DNA of 64,000 nucleotides, taken from contig LBMP01000001.1 of assembly GCA_001184205.1 (NCBI GenBank), forward strand, positions 1,082,001-1,146,000. The letters run 5' to 3'. This document shows positions 52,652 through 60,735 of this stretch, piece by piece (position 1 is the first letter of the stretch; each line of letters opens with the position of its first letter). Below the pieces are notes generated by a model, which did not search any database, was not told where the DNA came from, and saw only the letters and a program-made list of their open reading frames with translations. This DNA comes from Desulfocarbo indianensis (GTDB lineage Bacteria; Desulfobacterota; Desulfarculia; Desulfarculales; Desulfarculaceae). Position numbers and translations under genes: made by a program.

Positions 52652-54346
52652 CTAACGGGCGATGTTTACGGGTTCCCACTTTTTCAAGGTCACGTTTTCC
52701 ACGGTTATGGCTTGGGCCTCCTGGCCGTCAGCCACGGCCGGCGTCGGAGTGGAGAACAGGAAGCTGGTATCAACCGGCTTGGCCTGGTCGGCCTCGGGGG
52801 GTGCGACATTGGATTCAAGACCCGAGGGTGCGGCCTTGGTTTGATTTTCCGGGGCGGTGGTTTCCTGGCTCCTGCGTTCAGCCTCCAGGCGGGCGGCTTC
52901 TTCGGCTTGGGCCTTGCGCTCAGCCTCCAGGCGGGCCGCCTCTTCTTCCTGGGCCTTGCGTTCGGCCTCAATGCGGGCGGCCTCTTCTTCCTGGGCCTTA
53001 CGCTCGGCCTCCAAGCGCGCGGCCTCCATCTCCTGGGCTTTGCGTTCAGCCTCCAGCCTGGCTTCTTCCTCTTGCTTGGCCATCAACTCGGCTTCCAAGC
53101 GGGCGGCCTCCATCTCCTGAGCTTGGCGCTCGGCTTCCAGCCTGGCCTTTTCCTCGGCCTCCTGACGGGCCGCCTCTTCCTCCTGGGCCTTGCGTTCGGC
53201 CTCCAGGCGGGCTTGCTCTTCCTGCTGGGCTTTTTGCTCGGCTTCCCAACGGGCGGCCTCCATCTCCTGGGCCTTGCGCTCTGCCTCCAATTTGGCCTCT
53301 TCGATCTCCTTCAGCCTGCGCTGGGCTTCTTCGCGCTCGGCCGTGAGCTGGGCCTCTTTTTCCGCTTGCTGGCGGGCGGTCTCGGCGCGCTCGGCTTCGT
53401 ATTCGGCTTCCGCCTGGCGAAGCTTTTCGTAAGCGGCTTCGTCAATGGCGGCCTTGCGGTCGGCGGCGGCCTGGGCCGCGGCGGCCTTGAGCTCGGCGTG
53501 GATGGCGACCCGCTGGGTCTCTTCCTGGTAGTCCTTGATGACCGGAGAGTTGATGTCCTCGGGATTGTTCAGGTACCAGAGCCCGTCCAGCACGCCTTCC
53601 ACGACCATGGCGATGACGGCTTTTTCGATGGCGGCGGCCACGCACATTTGAACAGGCTCGTTATGGCTGTACCCGGCCTCGATCTCCAGAAGCTTCTTGA
53701 AGGTAAGGAAGCGATACAGGCCCACGTCCACTTCATGGGAAAGAATGGTCTTGGTGGTGGACACGGACTTGAGAATGCGGCCGGTCCGCACGTCCACCGC
53801 CCGCAGATGCACGGTGACCTGATCCTGGCGATACTGCATGGAGCCGCCCAACCCCCAGTATTTGGCGCCGAAGCCGCCGGTCATGGTGTTGGTCTCGTAG
53901 GCGGTGATGCCGCCCTGCAGGATCACGTTGGCCCACTCCAGGGGCGGCAGGCCGTTGGCGTTTTTTTCGCCCTCGCCGTTGCGCTTGGAAGCGCTGATGA
54001 TCTTGCGTTCGGTCAAGAGGCTTTGCAGCCCGTCGCGCTCCACCGGGATGAACCAGTTGGATTTGTTCAGGGCCTCGAGCAGCATGTTGACCGCGCCCTG
54101 GGTCACCGCCGTGGAGAACGAGCTCACGTTGGGCAGCGGCTTGTACTGACCGGTCTGGTCGCGGAAGTTGTAAACGCTGACCCGGATCTTGCCCTTGGGC
54201 GCGGGCAGTGAAGTCAGTTGTTTGTAGGTATGACTTATTCTGGATACCTGTGGCGGCATGATGTCGAACTCATCCATAGGCATGCCGCAGGCGGATATCC
54301 CGGCCAGCATAACGAGCAGGCCCACGATTTTCAGCTTCTTCGCCAT
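52652..54346 (-). CDS. csgG: CsgG curli secretion pore fused to a long coiled coil
   Basis: A 564-residue lipoprotein (signal with lipobox GISAC, Cys20). Residues 20-275 are a CsgG core: [76 protein letters not shown] and [16 protein letters not shown] match E. coli CsgG closely. The family forms a nine-subunit outer-membrane channel. E. coli CsgG ends near 277 residues; here a charged helix continues for about 220 residues, mostly 14-residue heptad pairs [14 protein letters not shown], then a Pro-rich tail. The eyelet region reads [11 protein letters not shown], so E. coli Tyr51 and Asn55 are replaced and one residue is inserted while Phe56 remains. ATG 54346 has AAGGGG upstream. Confidence 0.9.
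   Translation of the reverse strand: MAKKLKIVGLLVMLAGISACGMPMDEFDIMPPQVSRISHTYKQLTSLPAPKGKIRVSVYNFRDQTGQYKPLPNVSSFSTAVTQGAVNMLLEALNKSNWFIPVERDGLQSLLTERKIISASKRNGEGEKNANGLPPLEWANVILQGGITAYETNTMTGGFGAKYWGLGGSMQYRQDQVTVHLRAVDVRTGRILKSVSTTKTILSHEVDVGLYRFLTFKKLLEIEAGYSHNEPVQMCVAAAIEKAVIAMVVEGVLDGLWYLNNPEDINSPVIKDYQEETQRVAIHAELKAAAAQAAADRKAAIDEAAYEKLRQAEAEYEAERAETARQQAEKEAQLTAEREEAQRRLKEIEEAKLEAERKAQEMEAARWEAEQKAQQEEQARLEAERKAQEEEAARQEAEEKARLEAERQAQEMEAARLEAELMAKQEEEARLEAERKAQEMEAARLEAERKAQEEEAARIEAERKAQEEEAARLEAERKAQAEEAARLEAERRSQETTAPENQTKAAPSGLESNVAPPEADQAKPVDTSFLFSTPTPAVADGQEAQAITVENVTLKKWEPVNIAR
52862..53303 (-). repeat. 42-bp tandem repeats encoding the CsgG coiled coil
   Basis: About ten copies of a 42-base unit coding for [14 protein letters not shown]-like 14-residue repeats, with one short copy of eight residues. 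Such direct repeats are prone to copy-number change by recombination. Confidence 0.85.
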
Positions 54347-54388
54347 GACGAACCCCTTCTTCCTTTTCACGGACCTTCCCCCAGTTCC

Positions 54389-54820
54389 TTAAGGAATGGT
54401 CGGGATGGAGATGACGGTGGTGTTATTGTTCGGAACGTCCACCACGGTGACTTCCAGTTGGGTTATTTGGTCGTTGATGGTCACCGTGAAATCGCCCACC
54501 GTAAAAGTTCCGTTGGGCAATTCCGTTGATTCTCCGAAGGCCTTCTCAACGATTCTGGATGACAAAAGGGATAATATGTTGCGGTTTAAAGTCTCCCTGA
54601 AGTCATCGAGACGGGACAACTCGTTGCTGGTGGACTCCGGATCTTTGTTGTTGTCTTGGGCCTGAGCATTGCCGAGAAGATAAGCGCCGTTTAGCGGATT
54701 GCCCCCCACAAAGCTCGGGTTGACAGGCTCCCATATCAGCTCGGTGGCAATCGCTTGGCTGGTAGTGAATAGCGCCAAGATGGCCAAGGCGATTATGCAG
54801 AAAGATATTTTTATATTCAT
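54389..54820 (-). CDS. csgF: CsgF curli assembly protein
   Basis: A 143-residue exported protein (signal IKISFCIIALAILALFTTSQAIA) with the CsgF signature right after the cleavage site: WEPVNPSFVGGNPLNGAYLLGNAQAQDNNKDP, as E. coli CsgF has [27 protein letters not shown]. CsgF lines the CsgG channel and passes the nucleator to the surface. The C-terminal half forms a beta-rich neck. ATG 54820 has GGGGAGG six bases upstream. It lies between csgE (19 bases) and csgG (42 bases) in one operon. Confidence 0.94.
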   Translation of the reverse strand: MNIKISFCIIALAILALFTTSQAIATELIWEPVNPSFVGGNPLNGAYLLGNAQAQDNNKDPESTSNELSRLDDFRETLNRNILSLLSSRIVEKAFGESTELPNGTFTVGDFTVTINDQITQLEVTVVDVPNNNTTVISIPTIP

Positions 54821-54839
54821 TTGAATCCTCCCCAGGATA

Positions 54840-55304
54840 TTAGTAACCATCGCCTTCAAGATCGTTACTTTTTTGAAATCTTTTTATTATTTCTCGTTGA
54901 AATAAGTGTCTGTGAACCTCGCTTACCGCCTGGTTGATCACGTCCTCTATCACCACGTTTCTGGCGGAGAGGAACTGCTGAAAAACCATGTCATCATCCA
55001 CAGTTATAAAGACTAGGCTGCCCCATTGCGGGTTGAATCTCTCGGTAATGACAATGGTGAATTCCGTAACGTCTGCGGGAGGAACCCAGGCGGCCACGAA
55101 ATCTTTATAAAAGTTTTGTCCCATGGGAGTTATGGTGTGATTAAGCAGCAGGCCTTCGCTCAGCAGGTCATCGTAAGACTTTTGCACCCCTTGGGAGAAA
55201 GCCAACGAGTTAAGGCATAATAGTCCAAACAAAGTAATTGTTAAAAGGGAGCACGCCTTCAGGCATTTATTGCTTGCATTATGATGAAGCAATGTGTATT
55301 TCAT
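54840..55304 (-). CDS. csgE: CsgE curli secretion adaptor
   Basis: A 154-residue exported protein (signal SLLTITLFGLLCLNSLAFS). Family pattern: LLSEGLLLNHTITPMGQNFYKDFVAAW, then FTIVITERFNPQWGSLVFITVDDDMVFQQFL, matching E. coli CsgE ([23 protein letters not shown] and ERPSARWGSWITITV). CsgE caps the periplasmic face of CsgG and brings curlin to the channel. It is the first gene of the csgEFG-curlin operon. The ribosome site is weak (AAGAA). Confidence 0.93.
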   Translation of the reverse strand: MKYTLLHHNASNKCLKACSLLTITLFGLLCLNSLAFSQGVQKSYDDLLSEGLLLNHTITPMGQNFYKDFVAAWVPPADVTEFTIVITERFNPQWGSLVFITVDDDMVFQQFLSARNVVIEDVINQAVSEVHRHLFQREIIKRFQKSNDLEGDGY

Positions 55305-55781
55305 TAGACATATTCTTTCTTGTTGCCTGATGCCATAATATTTACCGATAAAACCTTACGGTGTTTTAGCGACATGTTATAGTTGGAAAGCGGATTAGGA
55401 CAATACTTGGCGCTGACTAAAAGAGCTAATACCGAATCGTGAGAGGCTGGCGCTTTAGATAAGAATCAGGTAGGCGTTGGCTAGGAAAAAATGACACCAA
55501 GCATGCGGCGCATGATGAGCCGTCTAATACATTTTCATGAGAGACGGGGACGCGCCGGCCGGCGGCGGGGGGATGGAACTCATTGCAACCGTTCATGAAA
55601 AATACCGCGGCCCCATGGTTTAGTGGGAAAGGGCAGAAGCCGGTCCCGGGTGCGGGGGCCGGGACGGGCCTTCCGAGCGGCTTTTCCCTATCGCGGCCAC
55701 ATATGATAATGTGGGGGCGGCGGCAGGCCTCGGCGGAATGGGCCTTGTCAACGGCTATTTATGGCAAGGGTGCTTGTTTTT
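55305..55781. other. Intergenic region between curli and the sigma/protease operon
   Basis: The 477 bases hold no supported gene. The left part is AT-rich and is probably the csgE promoter; the right part is GC-rich and probably promotes the four-gene operon. Open frames over 55583-55780 lack starts or families. Confidence 0.4.
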
Positions 55782-56267
55782 ATGGGCCGCAGAAAAGGCA
55801 AACGCAAGCCTCCCCCGGATTCCCGGGAAACGGTGGGCCGGCAGAGCCTCCTGGACAAGCTGGCGGAGCAAAGGGGGCGGGGAGGGAACTCCATACGTTT
55901 CCTGCCGCTCCTGGCCTGGCCGGAAAGGGGGCTTTTCGTGGGGGCGAAAGACGCCAGCCTGCGGCAATTCACCCAAGGCGGTTTTCACGCGCGGTCAGGG
56001 GAAGCGCCCGGCTCCCATCCCATCTTCGTCTTGCAGCAGCTCGGGAATCTCGCCCACCGGGTTTGCCCCTGCTCCACCAGGAAGTACGCGAACAAGCGGG
56101 CCATCCCCCAGGGATGCGTGCTGGAGCATACTCTCTATGTGGTGCGCGAGCGCACCTACCTGGTGGAGGACTGCGTTTTCCCGGTTCCGCGGGACAAAAA
56201 TTTTTTATGGAGTCTTCGCTATTGGGGACGGGTGCCGGAGTCCCGGCTGGAGACGGAAGAAGAATAG
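55782..56267 (+). CDS. Small protein of unknown fold, first gene of a four-gene operon
   Basis: About 161 residues, basic N-terminus (MGRRKGKRKPPPDSRE). The C-terminal part has a run of beta-like segments: HPIFVLQQLGN, HRVCPCSTRKYANKRAIPQGC, LEHTLYVVRERTYLVEDCVFPVPRDKNFLW. The pattern of a first strand, a V-x-P-x-S/T segment and a late Tyr-leu-Val-Glu-Asp/Pro segment weakly recalls PemK/MazF folds, but I cannot confirm this. Its stop is directly followed by the sigma-factor ATG (TAGATG), so translation is coupled. The start is uncertain: ATG 55782 has AAGGG upstream, ATG 55761 does not. The function is unknown. Confidence 0.7.
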   Translation: MGRRKGKRKPPPDSRETVGRQSLLDKLAEQRGRGGNSIRFLPLLAWPERGLFVGAKDASLRQFTQGGFHARSGEAPGSHPIFVLQQLGNLAHRVCPCSTRKYANKRAIPQGCVLEHTLYVVRERTYLVEDCVFPVPRDKNFLWSLRYWGRVPESRLETEEE

Positions 56268-57377
56268 ATGTCACTCGTCGCAAGCGCCCACGCGGACTTC
56301 CTTAATTGGTTGTCCAGTGAGGACTGCGTGCCGTGGCTCCGGCGGCAAGCGCGGGAACTGCTTTTCCGCGTCTCCGGGCTCCGCCTGCCGCGCGAACTTT
56401 GGCCTTATGGAGACCCTAGAGGCATGTCGGGAAGCGAACTGGATATGGCTTCGGATGAGGTGGCCAACGATTTCTGGATTTTCGTCCAGGACGTCCTGCG
56501 CGGCCGGAGCGAGGAACTGCCGCCCGAGGTCCTGGCCGGGCGGGAGGCCAGGCCGCGGCTCCTGGGGGCTTACCTGCGCAATGCCTTCATCAACCATCTG
56601 CGCGGCCAGGTCAGGCGCAAGGAGATCAGCCCGCTGCGCCATCTTTACCGGCGTCTGCGCGAGACGCTTAACAACGCGCCGGATTTTTACTATCGCGCGG
56701 CTCCCAACATGGCCTACTACAGCATGGAGAAATCTGCCCAGACCCATACGGCGCGCCTGGCCCTGGGAGCCGGCTCCTACCGCGCTTGGCCCTCGCCCTG
56801 CGAACTGGTATCGGAGCGGCAACTGGCCAGATTCAAAGGGGAAGACCTTTGCTCACTGGCCGCCCGGTTTTGGCAAGAAGCCGCCGCGCGGTTGGGAGGC
56901 GCTTATTTTCTGCCCATTTGGGAGCTGGCCGCCTATCTGGCGGATCACTACGGTTTTCTGAGCGCCGGCGAGCAGCGCTTCAGAGAGGAGTGCCAAGCGG
57001 AGATGGCCGTTAGCGAACCCACGGCGACGCCCGAGACGGGCGGCCTTGCCATGCTGGCGACCCAGCTGGTCGAGAGCTGGCCGCCCATCCGGCGCAAGGT
57101 TTTTTATTTGGCGCTGGATTCCTCGGAAACGACCTATCGGAACATCGCGGAACTGGCGGGCCTTTCCGGCGCCAGCCACGCCAAATACCACATTGACCGC
57201 GCCTGCCAGCAATTGGCCGATTTCTGCGAGACCTGGCCGGGAGTGGCGCCGCCGCCTTCGGACCGGAATTTTTGGGCCGAGTTTCTCTTGATCACGGCTG
57301 GGGTTTGTAAAAACCTGACCCAGGAGCGTCCTTCAGGGTTGAAAGGCGACCAACCTCAACCAAAGGACGGATCATGA
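56268..57377 (+). CDS. ECF-like RNA polymerase sigma factor
   Basis: A 369-residue protein, longer than the usual 180-200-residue ECF sigma factor. Residues 64-118 resemble sigma region 2, with DEVANDFWIFVQDVL and then LGAYLRNAFINHLRGQVRRKEIS (region 2.4-like DNA contact helix). Residues 262-320 resemble region 4: ATQLVESWPPIRRKVFYLALDSSETTYRNIAELAGLSGASHAKYHIDRACQQLADF, a helix-turn-helix. Between them is a long insertion of about 140 residues. It would recruit RNA polymerase to unknown promoters. It overlaps the next gene by ATGA. The family fit is moderate and no classical ECF consensus was tested. Confidence 0.72.
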   Translation: MSLVASAHADFLNWLSSEDCVPWLRRQARELLFRVSGLRLPRELWPYGDPRGMSGSELDMASDEVANDFWIFVQDVLRGRSEELPPEVLAGREARPRLLGAYLRNAFINHLRGQVRRKEISPLRHLYRRLRETLNNAPDFYYRAAPNMAYYSMEKSAQTHTARLALGAGSYRAWPSPCELVSERQLARFKGEDLCSLAARFWQEAAARLGGAYFLPIWELAAYLADHYGFLSAGEQRFREECQAEMAVSEPTATPETGGLAMLATQLVESWPPIRRKVFYLALDSSETTYRNIAELAGLSGASHAKYHIDRACQQLADFCETWPGVAPPPSDRNFWAEFLLITAGVCKNLTQERPSGLKGDQPQPKDGS

Positions 57378-58606
57378 ATTTAAAAGTGGACTCTTGGCAA
57401 ATTCAGCAGGCTTGGGAACTGGCCTGGCGGACCCGTTTCTGCCCTCCCGACCAACTGATCACGGCCGACGACCTGCCGGCCGAGGCCGTGGCGCACCTGA
57501 AATCCTGCCCCTCCTGCCGGCGGCGGGGGGAGCTTGGCAAGGCGGGCGAGGCCGGGGAAGGGCTTCCCGGCCTGGCGCGGCCGCTGGCCAAGCCAGAGGA
57601 CGCCGGGGAGGAGCTCAAGCCCGGCCAGATCAGAAGCCTCGCTCCCGGTCTGGCCGGCTGGGGCCCCAAGCACAGGTATTACGATCCGCCGGTGGTCTTG
57701 ATTCTCGAACTCTCGCCAAGCCTGCCCAACGGGGTCCTGGTGGCCCAGACCTATCACGACCCGGCCCTGATGGGGCAGGGCGACGTGGCCCTAGGCCGCT
57801 TCAGGTTCGCGGAGCCTTGGAACCTTTACACGCTGCACCGCGAAAACCTGGGACGCCTGCATGGCGAGGTCGACCAGCCAACCGTGGAGCTGGTATGGGA
57901 GGCCGGCCAAGAGGCCGCGCCCCAGGAGCCGGAATGGTCGCCCCAATTCCTTTTTCGCCAGATGGAGCTGGAGGTGGCCTGCTTCTTTTCGGCGGGAGCC
58001 GTGCTCTCCCTGATGGCCGAATACGAAAACGCGGCGGCCCTTGCCCAAGGGACCCTTTCCGCCGCCGCCGATTACCCCCTGGCCGATGGCCGCGCCCCGC
58101 TGGGCCCCGCCTGGGAGGGGGAGGCGCCGGAGGATCTGCCGGCTTGCCTGGCCAGACTGGGCCTGAAGGCGCCGCCCGCGGCGCAACTGGCCGAGCCCTC
58201 GGATATATTTTTCCTGGCCGAGCCCTCGGTGCGCAAGATGGCCCTGGCCGCGGCCAACGCCGACAGCGGGCCGCTGCTGCCGGTGATGGCTTTCCGCCTG
58301 CAGGAAGGGCGGCCGGTTTCCTTTGAATATTTGCGGGCGCGGCTGACCGATCTGGTGCGCTCGCCGCAGCTCGTCCTGGGCGGCAAGCTGACTTCCCTCC
58401 TGGAGGGCGGGGAACGCTGGCGGGCGGAGTTCCGCTGGCTGGACGAGGACGGGAAGCTGCTGAAAAGCCGGGCGGGCGGTTTCACTTGCCCCGAAGCGGA
58501 ACCGGCCAGCTTTTGGGCTTCCTTTTCGGTGGACGCCGCCAAGGTGGCTGACGTGGTCCAGAGGTTGTACGTGCGCCTTTTCAGAGTGCAGGAGAAACAG
58601 GCATGA
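57374..58606 (+). CDS. Putative zinc-binding anti-sigma factor (ZAS-like) with a large C-terminal domain
   Basis: A 410-residue cytoplasmic protein with no transmembrane helix. The N-terminus has Cys23, His41, Cys45 and Cys48: HLKSCPSC, i.e. H-x3-C-x2-C, the zinc motif of ZAS anti-sigma factors (RsrA: C-x25-H-x3-C-x2-C; here the first gap is 17). A Pro/Gly-rich linker (residues 60-95) is followed by a domain starting YYDPPVVLILELSPS and a mostly alpha/beta body ending FTCPEAEPASFWASFSVDAAKVADVVQRLYVRLFRV. It could hold the sigma factor and be the target of the protease encoded next. ATGA overlaps join it to the genes on both sides. Confidence 0.68.
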   Translation: MNLKVDSWQIQQAWELAWRTRFCPPDQLITADDLPAEAVAHLKSCPSCRRRGELGKAGEAGEGLPGLARPLAKPEDAGEELKPGQIRSLAPGLAGWGPKHRYYDPPVVLILELSPSLPNGVLVAQTYHDPALMGQGDVALGRFRFAEPWNLYTLHRENLGRLHGEVDQPTVELVWEAGQEAAPQEPEWSPQFLFRQMELEVACFFSAGAVLSLMAEYENAAALAQGTLSAAADYPLADGRAPLGPAWEGEAPEDLPACLARLGLKAPPAAQLAEPSDIFFLAEPSVRKMALAAANADSGPLLPVMAFRLQEGRPVSFEYLRARLTDLVRSPQLVLGGKLTSLLEGGERWRAEFRWLDEDGKLLKSRAGGFTCPEAEPASFWASFSVDAAKVADVVQRLYVRLFRVQEKQA

Positions 58607-60735
58607 ACTTGGCTGGGAGCTGGGATGACATCCTGGTGTATTTGGCCAACCCCCTTTCCAGGGAGCTGGCCCGCGCGCGCCTGGAGCGAATCTCAGGTTC
58701 CTGGCCCAGCGACCTCGCCCAATTGAAGCATGCCATCTCCCTGGCCAGCCAGGGCAATCTCCAGGAGCTGATGCTGATGCACCTTTTGGCCCGCGTGCTC
58801 CTGGCGGGTCAAAAGGCGCCCAAGTGGCTGCGGACCTGGCTGCGGGACAACGAGACCATAAACGTCTTCCTCTCCGAACTGACCCTGCCGAGAGCCCTGA
58901 AGCTCAGGTGGGAGGCGGTGCCGGTTCCCATAGTAAAGATAGACGGGGAGGGGGGCGTTTTCATGATGCTCGTGGCCCCCCTGGAGGGGAGCCCCGGCAT
59001 CTCCATGCCCTATTGGTCCCGCGAGACCCTGGAAAAAGACTGCCTCGAAGCCATTTCTCAGGCGTTTTCAGCCACCTGCAACCTGGGCCTTCCCGCGCTC
59101 AAGCACACCGGCTTTTACTGTTGGCCCTTGCTGGACCCCGGCGGCCCGCCGGTGCAGGGGCGCTCGCTGGGCCTGCCGCTGTCCATCGCCTTGGGACTCT
59201 TGGCCCAAAAGAGCGGCTGGCCAAAAGCCTTGATGGCCACCGGCAGCATGGATGATTCGGGCAAGGTTCTGCCCGTGGGCGGAGTGATGGCCAAGAGCAG
59301 GGTGGCCGCCGAAGCGGGCACCCAACTCTTTCTGTATCCGGACGAGGAAAAAATCGATTTCACGGAGTGGCCGCTGCCGGCGCTGCCGGTCAGCGACCTC
59401 AGGCAGGCCATGACCTTTGCCCAACTGGTCGCCATAGGGCTGCCGGCGGTGTCCAATTTCCGGCTTTACTACAGCTGCCTGCAAAACCCGGCCCTGCTTT
59501 TGGACAATTTCAACAATATCCCGGCTTCGGTGCTGGAATGGGCCAAGGACCGCGGCGTGCTGGAAAAAATCAAATCCACCTGCGGCAGCACCGAGGGCTT
59601 CGCCGGCCTGGTGACCCGGCTGGGCGACAGCAGCCTGCCCCGCAAGCACCGCGAGCTGCTGGCTTCGGTGCTGCGCGAGGAGGATCTGGAATCTTTAGCG
59701 GTCCGCTCCAGCCAAGACGCCTTGATGGTGTCCAATTGGTACAGCTATCTTCTGTCCCTGGCGGATGACCTGCAGAACAGCGATGCGTCCCAGCAGTTGA
59801 AAAGCAAGGCCAAGAAGCTTTTCCGCGATTTCGGCAACAAGATCTACGTGTTTTACCGCACCGAGGATCATCGCGCCTGCTACCGGCGCTTTGACGAGGA
59901 TCTCGGCAATTGCCTCGTCTCCCTGGAGGACGGGCCGCTCAAGGCCATGGTCTCCAATATATGGAGGAAGCAGGGGATTTATCTTCATTTGCCCATCACG
60001 CGCGGCGACGACGTTTCCGTGCGGGTTTTCCTTTCGGAAAAAAACCAGGTGGTGGCGCTGTCGCTGAACGCAGTCAACCTGGACGTCAACCCCGAGGACG
60101 GCAAGGCCGATTTTATTGAAAACTGTTTGCACGCCCTGTACCTGGGCCTGATCAGGGCCGCTTTCGTGATCAACCAGGAGCGGCTGATGGGCCAGGCTCA
60201 GTTGCATGAGGCGCTCTGCCGTTATTTCCGCGCGGTGATCGATTCGGTGCTTTCCAGGGAGATCGTTTTCAGCCAAACCAGCCGGGACTCCATGATGACG
60301 GCCTGCGATTATTATTACGCTTCCTGTTTCATGGGCCTGGAGCCCCCGGAAGCGCTCGCCTGGTCCAGCCAGGAGGCGGGCCGCCATGGCGGCAGGCAAT
60401 CGGAGCTGGCCGGCAAGACCCTGCTGACCGCGCCCAAGGACCACCGCCCCCTGCGCTGGCTGAGCCAATTGGTGTTTTCCTTGGGCATTACTTGCGATTC
60501 CGATTGGCTGTGGCAGAGACTGGCCACCAGCCTGAGCAGGGAGACCCGCTATTCCCTGGGCGGCGCCTTGGATCATTTCATGGGCCTTTGCGTGCTCAGC
60601 TCCTATGGCACCGGGCTTTTTGAAAACGAATTGCCGGCTGACGCCTTGGCCAGCAGCCGGATCGAAGATATTTTGCTGCCCTACCTGATGACCATGGAGT
60701 ACGCCACGGAGAGGGGCTCGGACACCGCCTCCTGA
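58603..60735 (+). CDS. Lon-type (S16) protease-domain protein without an AAA+ module
   Basis: A 710-residue protein. Residues 110-275 resemble the Lon proteolytic domain: GRSLGLPLSIALGLLAQ (Lon DGPSAGIAM), LMATGSMDDSGKVLPVGGVMAKSRVAAEAGTQLFLYPDEEK (Lon [37 protein letters not shown]). Ser188 and Lys231 fall on the catalytic dyad; their spacing (43) equals Lon Ser679 to Lys722. No Walker A or AAA+ region exists. Residues 280-710 are a large helical domain of unknown fold with no SAVED domain that I recognise. It is last of the operon, joined by ATGA. It likely cleaves a partner, most likely the zinc protein, when a signal arrives. Confidence 0.75.
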   Translation: MNLAGSWDDILVYLANPLSRELARARLERISGSWPSDLAQLKHAISLASQGNLQELMLMHLLARVLLAGQKAPKWLRTWLRDNETINVFLSELTLPRALKLRWEAVPVPIVKIDGEGGVFMMLVAPLEGSPGISMPYWSRETLEKDCLEAISQAFSATCNLGLPALKHTGFYCWPLLDPGGPPVQGRSLGLPLSIALGLLAQKSGWPKALMATGSMDDSGKVLPVGGVMAKSRVAAEAGTQLFLYPDEEKIDFTEWPLPALPVSDLRQAMTFAQLVAIGLPAVSNFRLYYSCLQNPALLLDNFNNIPASVLEWAKDRGVLEKIKSTCGSTEGFAGLVTRLGDSSLPRKHRELLASVLREEDLESLAVRSSQDALMVSNWYSYLLSLADDLQNSDASQQLKSKAKKLFRDFGNKIYVFYRTEDHRACYRRFDEDLGNCLVSLEDGPLKAMVSNIWRKQGIYLHLPITRGDDVSVRVFLSEKNQVVALSLNAVNLDVNPEDGKADFIENCLHALYLGLIRAAFVINQERLMGQAQLHEALCRYFRAVIDSVLSREIVFSQTSRDSMMTACDYYYASCFMGLEPPEALAWSSQEAGRHGGRQSELAGKTLLTAPKDHRPLRWLSQLVFSLGITCDSDWLWQRLATSLSRETRYSLGGALDHFMGLCVLSSYGTGLFENELPADALASSRIEDILLPYLMTMEYATERGSDTAS

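Noticed and set aside
55711-56961. A 416-residue frame overlapping the first two operon genes
   Set aside because: Its product is Trp/Arg-rich with no recognisable family, and the overlapping frames have coupled starts and sigma-like motifs.
55782-60735. The protease operon as a CRISPR-associated CalpL-type system
   Set aside because: No CRISPR repeats, cas genes or SAVED domain were seen in the window. The likeness is in the general protease-antisigma-sigma logic only.
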